Shown here in pieces: positions 58,470 through 64,000 of a stretch of DNA of 64,000 nucleotides. This stretch comes from Heterobilharzia americana (taxonomy: Eukaryota > Platyhelminthes > Trematoda > Strigeidida > Schistosomatidae): assembly GCA_944470555.2 (NCBI GenBank), contig OX104130.1, positions 62,687,160 through 62,751,159 of the forward strand, in the 5' to 3' direction. The notes below the pieces were generated by a model that saw nothing but the letters and a program-made list of their open reading frames with translations, was not told where the DNA came from and made no database searches. Made by a program: the position numbers and the translations under genes. Positions within the stretch are counted from its first letter, which is position 1. Every line of letters starts with the position of its first letter.

Positions 58470-58764
58470 GGACTGATATCAGTTGGAAAACCATTGGAAA
58501 CATGCTATCACTGGACACCTGTTTCGTCCTAGTGCGGGACTCCTCAGCAGTACCCATCTATGATCCCTCCCCGCCAGGGATCGAATGCAGGACCTTCGTG
58601 TCCAGCGGTCAGCGTGATACCATTAAGGTACTTGGTCAGAATCGAATCGTCCATATTTCCAACTTCTGTCAGTCGACGATATAAGGCTACTATCACCCAA
58701 TTTTGTCATTCAGTATTTGTCCTCACCACCACCAGGTTTTGTTCACAGGTCATGACTTCTCATT
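58470..58764 (-). repeat. tRNA-derived repeat, third family, left arm of a palindromic pair
   Basis: On the minus strand an A-box-like region near 58630 (CTTAATGGTATCACGC) precedes a B-box-like GCATTCGATCC near 58580. It is the inverted counterpart of the following copy. Confidence 0.65.
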
Positions 58765-59065
58765 AGAACATCTGGGGCAAACCGGGTGAATATGAGGACA
58801 AACACTCAATGATAACATTGGGTGATGGTCGCCCTGTATCGTAAACTGAAAGAAGTTGGAACTACAGACCACTGGATTCCGACTCAGTGGCTCAATGGTA
58901 ATGTGCTGGTAGCAGAACCTGATTGTCCTGCGTTCAATCCAAGGCGAGGCGGGGTCATGGATGGGCACTACTGAGGAGTCCCAAATTGGAATGAAACAGT
59001 TGTCCAGTGCCCGCAGGTTTTCAATGGTTCTCCAGCAAATGTCAGCTCGAAATTTTATGATGATA
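58765..59065 (+). repeat. tRNA-derived repeat, third family, right arm of a palindromic pair
   Basis: It shows the A box AGTGGCTCAATGGTAATG (about 58885) and B box GCGTTCAATCC (about 58931), both close to the RNA polymerase III consensus. With the preceding copy it makes an inverted repeat of about 290-bp arms with its centre near 58765. The outer part recurs at 39870, 45441 and 52105. Confidence 0.7.
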
Positions 59066-59354
59066 TTTTTACATTTTATTTCACATAAAACGTTTAGCAC
59101 AAAGACTCATCCTTTTCAAATTCAAGTGCTACCAGAATTCGAATAACTGAGAGTGCAATGAGTTGTAGAATTGCTGATCCATTTTAAGTATAGAAAATCG
59201 TAATGATCCCTTTTATTGTACACTCAGGTACAAAAATGGTGTATTACAAACGCTGACATGCTACCTCAGGAGACTGATAGTATATAGAGGATTCTGAGGC
59301 AACTAAGAACTCATACACGCATTGCCACTTATAAATTTGAAAGAAACAACAACA

Positions 59355-59920
59355 ATGAGAGCACTGGTGGTTCAGCACGCTTGCATTGTTGTTCTTGCTC
59401 TTTGTAAATTAGGTTTCCCAAATCCTAGTCATTAGTTCATTTTGTAGGGGTTATATCAGATTAGGATACTGTAAGGATTTCAGTTGCTCTTCACAACCTA
59501 TAATTTTCTGCTCTCTGTTTCATTGAACAGATTCGGCTGATAAATGTCAGCATATGGACTTCTTCATTGGGTAAATCAATACGGCCTTGAATTCTGATGT
59601 GACATTTTAGGTGTGATACATAAAGCTTATTTTATCCTACTTTGAACCGGTCAACACAGCCTACTTGCGGGAATATTGACGTTGTCATTGAAACTTCAAG
59701 TCAGTATGTCTCTCAAAACAGAAAACTATGCGTTAAGATATTAAGACATAACAGTATTAGGGAAGGCAGCAGCACTAGTTTGAAGCTACACTCAGCTGAC
59801 GAGTTTAGGACAGGAAACGGAAAATTTACTGTTCAACCGAAAACTTATCTCAGACCATCCATGTCATTCACTATAGAACTTGATGGTGAGCCTGTAGGTA
59901 TACGGAAAGTTAAAGCTTAA
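59355..59920 (+). CDS. Small secreted protein, three exons, unknown family
   Basis: Exons 59355-59403, 59531-59570 and 59626-59920 join in frame into 127 residues (384 bases with the stop). Intron 1 (127 bp) has a GTAAAT donor and a CTGTTTCATTGAACAG acceptor; intron 2 (55 bp) has GTAAAT and a weaker ACATAAAG acceptor. Phases 1 and 2 match. The N-terminus MRALVVQHACIVVLALYSA is a clear signal peptide, with cleavage probably near residue 19. The mature part of about 107 residues has three cysteines (22, 44, 65), one N-glycosylation site (NRS, 37-39), no membrane segment, and alternating hydrophobic stretches (IDVVIE, LCVKIL, SFTIELDG) suggesting a beta-sandwich fold. That pattern is loosely like C2 or PLAT domains, but I cannot assign a family. 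A GTATAC donor after 59897 could continue the gene beyond the stop. Short 5' introns are common in schistosome genes. Confidence 0.5.
59404..59530 (+). other. Intron 1 of the small secreted-protein gene
   Basis: It runs from GTAAAT to a strong polypyrimidine tract and ACAG, in phase 1. Splicing removes an in-frame stop at 59433. Confidence 0.5.
59571..59625 (+). other. Intron 2 of the small secreted-protein gene, 55 bp
   Basis: It has a GTAAAT donor, phase 2. The acceptor ATAAAG is weak; the stronger TTTTAG 15 bases upstream would bring a stop into frame, so the weaker site is preferred. Confidence 0.4.
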
Positions 59921-60579
59921 ACTTTCCAATATTTTCAGATTTTCACATAATAAGGTTGAAAAAAGATAAAGTTCATAACATGAATAGAAATTGTTTATAA
60001 GATGTGATACTTCAAAATGAAATGAACCATTGTTTTACCTTTGTTGTTAATGCCAGATGTTTCATCACAAAGAAGATGCGTTTCTCATATAAATATTTTA
60101 GATAGATTAACTTAACATTGATACTGGGAAACAATATATTCCGTTGTCTTGAATTTCGTTAACATTCCATTGCGGACATAATCTTGAAAGTAGTGTTCAT
60201 GTGATTTTATGTCATTTAGAGGAGCATTAGAAATCTGAGCGTTTTGAACAGCTGTTTTATCCTACTTCTCACCGTTGTGTGCTCATAATCCCATCAGAAG
60301 TCGTTATACGAAATAGCTGTTGTCCTGAAAAACACATAGATATCTAATTTATCAAAGGATACTTCATGTAACCAATTCTTTTTATGTTACTGTATGCAGA
60401 TTACCAAAAGGGCATTGAAAGGATCAAAAAAACATTTGTATTAAGCTTTAAAGTTAGAAATACTTTTTAGATGACGAGGTAATCACTACTATAAAAATGA
60501 CTATACGTCTCTTGTCGTTTTGACGAAGACTGAGATCAAGAACTTAAGGAAAACAAAAATATTCAGTTTCTAGGGAGTT
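59921..60579. other. Downstream region of the small gene
   Basis: AT-rich; no clear AATAAA polyadenylation signal was found close to the stop. No repeat of the named families. Confidence 0.35.
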
Positions 60580-60670
60580 TCATCAAGCATGGACATCGGT
60601 TGGAGGATCACTGCAAACCTGAGACTACTAGACAGTTGTTTTATTCCAGTTTCAAATCCCTAGGAAGTGA
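60580..60670 (-). repeat. Fragment of the third tRNA-derived family
   Basis: CATCGGTTGGAGGATCACTG, AGACTACTAGACAGTTGTTT and TATTCCAG resemble the outer part of the copies at 52105 and 58470; the tRNA-like part is missing. Confidence 0.45.
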
Positions 60671-61252
60671 CAACCTAGTATCAGAAAGTTGTTGAGTTCT
60701 CTCATATTTTTAGCATTCCTCTTACTAATAAAGTCTCTTGAAATCAATCAATGCTCCAACAAAACTGTAAATCATTACAGCTTACAATAGAATTTAGTCA
60801 AAATGCGTGTGTTTCAGTTAATCCTTATTTATATTGTTGTATAATTATTCAAATAAGTCAGTATTTTGTTAGTTGTTTATATTGCTTAATTGAATATCGA
60901 TATTTTTTTCGCAATCCCAAGAGGCGTTTTCCTTCAACCCACAAAAAAGCATTGAACTAACCACGTGAATGGTGTTAAATAACTTTGTGAAGTATTTTGT
61001 CGTTGGTCAATCAAGTACCTCTTTGAAGAAGTCATCAATTTTTTAGCGAATAGAAATATAAATTAAAAAGGCGCGATAAGCAAAATAGATGTGTTTCCTT
61101 CAATTTTTTTGCTTCTGCTTACGTCTATGACAAATGCTTCAGTGATCGATTTGCTATAAGAAGACTCATATATAAATATAGATAATTATGGATGTTTTCT
61201 ACTGTTGAATGTATATATACTCTTATTCTTACTTGTTTGTTTTACTCCAACA

Positions 61253-61860
61253 GTAGATACCACCACACGTGAACTGAGTTAAATTAAATATAAATTAGGT
61301 GCCAAAGCTTCTAAGTTCCATGAAGATTATTGGGATTGGGACTTTGAAGAAACTTTGAAAGTGTATACTGATGAGTTCCACTGCTGGAGTGATCAGTACC
61401 TTCAAAATTCCAATGGTTTATTGATGTCTAGTTAGGTATGATGAAGATTCATTAGAATCTTTTCCTTCTAATTATCCATTGATTCCAGTAGATTTAACTT
61501 CCTTCCATGATAAACAGTAGTAATCAGCAAATTATCTGCAGCAGTGTAATGGACAATTTCGAATAAGTTATTATCAATACAATGAGAAAATTGAAATAAC
61601 TTGGTAGTCAACTAAGGAAGACTACTGTATTTCAAGTAGCTGGTGCACAGTTCCAATCATTATATGGACGCTTACGAAGTACTTTTTGAACACAACTTAC
61701 GACCAAAACGACTTGTTGGTTGACAAGCATTTCTTCTACTACCTGCATAATTTTCAAATCACAATTTAATTCCTGCCTACTACGTCACACAGCATACTGT
61801 TTCACTTTACTAATTGGGAGGTAATTTGCTCTTAAATACACCTTGCAATGTTTTCATAGT
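61253..61860 (+). pseudogene. Decayed coding-like region, family unknown
   Basis: After a strong acceptor-like TTGTTTTACTCCAACAG (61236-61252), one frame reads DTTTRELS, a stop, then KASKFHEDYWDWDFEETLKV and YTDEFHCWSDQYLQNSNGLL to a stop at 61434. A different frame then reads YDEDSLESFPSNYPLIPVDL to 61518 and, past two stops, CNGQFRISYYQYNEKIEIT (to about 61600). The residue mix, rich in Trp, Asp and Glu, is unusual for AT-rich noncoding DNA. The GQFRISYYQYNEKIEIT stretch resembles the first strands of a C2 domain, but this is weak. It may be a pseudogene with an in-frame stop and frameshift, or chance. Confidence 0.25.
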
Positions 61861-63339
61861 TCCATAATGTATTTTCTCAACTCTTATTAAGATACGCACA
61901 GCATTCTTCATTTTCAAATAACATGATAATTTCATTGGTATACATACGATAAGTATTAATGACTACTTTGTGGGTCTATTTAATTTTACAATACAGTTTT
62001 AAAGAATAATTCGTAAGAATTCGTGAAATATTTGTCTTCAGTTCAAATGACATGGATTTTATGCGACTAACTTATCTTCCAGTAAAGATTTTTTTAATAT
62101 AGGCTTAGTTGGTCAACTGTCAAATGTAAGGGGAAAAAGAATATAGAAGCAGGTGTTGTATTGTTATCCATCAGAAAAACAGAATAATACTAGCATACAT
62201 AAATTTATATTCTTAATCTCCATTCTTCATAGAAAAATCTCCTAGAATTGTTACTTTTTTCCCCTCAAGTAAAGTAAGTATATTAGCCCCACAGTTTTAC
62301 ATCTATACTGTGTAATTTTGCGTCAACACTACTGAGATTTCGTTTAGCAGCATATTAAAAACGAGCGTTCTGTTTGTATACTTTAGTATTCGGTGGTAAT
62401 ACAGTTCTTGGATTTATAACTGAAGTAAAACAATCACTTCCTGCCTATCAAACAGCTGTGCATGGGATAGTGTTAACAATCACTTGATGTATTTACGTAG
62501 CATATCTTCGCCTGTGCGTTGATTTCATCGGTTTAGCTTTATATATGGTGTGAATACATTTGCAATTTTGTGGTCTGGTTACGTTTTCCATCCTTCGCAT
62601 TATTATCAACTTAGATGAAGTGTAACAAGTAAGAATTTTTCTATGAAGGAATATTTTGCTAAAACTCTCCCAACAACCACGTAAATTTTCACTCACCCAA
62701 CAATAGGCCACAACTGTTGAACGGCAGTTAATACAACTGCCTGGCTGCCTAAACGCTGGTAGACAAGGCAGATTTGGAATCTATGACTCAACGAAGAAAG
62801 GTGACTGACAATAATATACTTCAGGTCAATGCTATAAACGAAAAGTCTAGGAAACTACGTCGTTTGCTCAATTAAAAGGGAAACAAAGGGTGAAATTTTT
62901 AACAAAAAATCTAATTTTGGAGCACAACCTCCATATACGAAAAAGAACTATTAGCACATATGTACGTGCAACTCCCAGTGTGTAATTCACTCACTAATCA
63001 CTCATGATGCGACGGATATCATCTTCGTTTAACAGTTTGACAACACAAAATCATTCATCTAGAAGAAAGCATATCAAGTTTCCATGCATAAGCCTGGATA
63101 TTGTAAATTCCAGTTTACTAAACAGATTTGTTTCCTTTTACTTTCGTTGAGAAATAAAAATACAAAAATAATTCATATGCATACTTTGTATTAAAGGACA
63201 AGCTTGTTCTGGTTTACTTGATGATTGAGTGGAAACAGAGATTTCCGCAAATGTAGCACTCATCAGCTAGTCTTATCTAGATTATATTACGAAGCACAAC
63301 CGAAAATCCTTCTGTTCATTTCGTAATGAACTATTCATA
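61861..63339. other. Unassigned AT-rich intergenic sequence
   Basis: A short stretch near 62315-62345 (GCGTCAACACTACTGAGATTT) recurs near 21075. Otherwise nothing recognised; the 72-codon minus-strand frame at 62711-62493 has no motif. Confidence 0.35.
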
Positions 63340-63525
63340 CCGCAATAGTCTGCTTGGTGGCTAACAATGGAATCTGGAATGCTTGTGACTTCTTATTTGG
63401 GACCCATCAAGTAAATGAACCTGTAACCCAGTGAGTGATATTTCCCTCACCTAGACTCAAGTGCAGTACCCATCACTTCAAACGCAGAAGCGTTATCCAT
63501 TAGGCCACTTGGATACGAGGACCAA
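63340..63525 (-). repeat. Sm-alpha-like SINE, ribozyme domain decayed
   Basis: The minus-strand head AAGTGGCCTAATGGATAACG (near 63510) is well kept and the rest is colinear with other copies (CACTGGGTTACAGG, TTCCATTGTTAGCCACCAAG). The ribozyme core is lost (TTGATGGGTCCC and GTCACAAGC). Confidence 0.7.
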
Positions 63526-64000
63526 CATACCGTTCATGGCGTTAATTATCTTCACGTACAAGTTTAGTCAATAATACTCATTTCTTCAGGCAAATACAAT
63601 GACGTCTACAGGAACTGTTATGCTAAGGCAGAGTTAATGATAAACTTAGACGTAATATTACATACAACATGAAAGTGTTTTGAAGATTACTTGTATCGTT
63701 GGAAAGTCATCGGTGATTTGAAATGAATGCTCTATTGGTAAGCTGATGTAGTGATACCTATGAATCGATATCCTGAAGTAAAACACATGGCGAACAATCT
63801 AGAAATCTAATTAATAGTAAATCTGTTCATTTGTTTGCTAGGATCATTATAAAATAATTTTAGCATCAGTGACCATCATCATATCAATTTCTTACTTGTC
63901 TGGTGTTTAGGCCAGATAACACTTTTCTCTACCCTATTTTATAAATAGCTGAAAGTTAAAAATGTTTTCATACTCATAAGCAAGGCGTTGCTTAAATCCT
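63526..64000. other. Unassigned AT-rich sequence to the window edge
   Basis: No recognised feature. Confidence 0.35.

Noticed and set aside
60751..60960. 69-codon plus-strand frame after the secreted-protein gene
   Set aside because: Phe/Tyr/Ile-rich composition typical of AT-rich DNA, with no splice link in matching phase that I could find.

Overview
The window is a stretch of animal nuclear DNA, most likely from a schistosome blood fluke. The evidence is AT-rich sequence, short GT-AG introns, decayed RTE- and CR1-type LINEs with (TAA)n tails, and tRNA-derived SINEs carrying the hammerhead-ribozyme signature known from Schistosoma (the Sm-alpha family). Assignment to genus is inference from these repeats; I could not run a search. 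There is no sign of operons, bacterial genes, CRISPR arrays or organellar DNA.

Host genes are sparse. At the left edge (420-1329, +) are the last two coding exons of a gene I read as a homologue of the mitochondria-eating protein MIEAP/SPATA18; its 5' part lies outside the window. At the right (59355-59920, +) three short exons join in frame into a complete 127-residue protein with a signal peptide, which I do not recognise. Just after it (about 61253-61860) are decayed coding-like stretches, possibly a pseudogene.

The rest is dominated by mobile elements. An RTE-like LINE is present in about eleven copies: near full length at 3221-6622 (-) and 46806-50146 (+), 5'-truncated at 12542-14764 (+), 15132-15677 (-), 19128-19843 (-), 25491-28266 (-), 31202-32250 (-) and 50204-51158 (-), an internally deleted subfamily at 40690-41520 (+) and 43875-44540 (-), and a fragment without a 3' end at 54690-55072 (-). 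Seven copies have target-site duplications (TSDs) of 10-14 bp that I could read directly. Other LINE remnants lie at 23430-25000 (-), 29600-30530 (-) and 35035-35830 (+, CR1-like).

Three families of tRNA-derived repeats fill much of the remainder: ribozyme-bearing Sm-alpha-like SINEs (ten copies), a family built as a palindromic dimer of two tRNA-like halves (16.8, 20.6, 41.7 and 53.85 kb, with a half copy at 7.8 kb), and a third family around 39.9, 45.4, 52.1 and 58.5-59.1 kb. Two further structures stand out: a tandem array of four hairpin units at 1640-2230, and a fold-back element with about 275-bp inverted arms (2915-7215) that has a 14-bp TSD and has itself been hit by an RTE. No gene network can be read from the window; its main theme is nested retroelements and inverted (snap-back) arrangements of tRNA-derived repeats.
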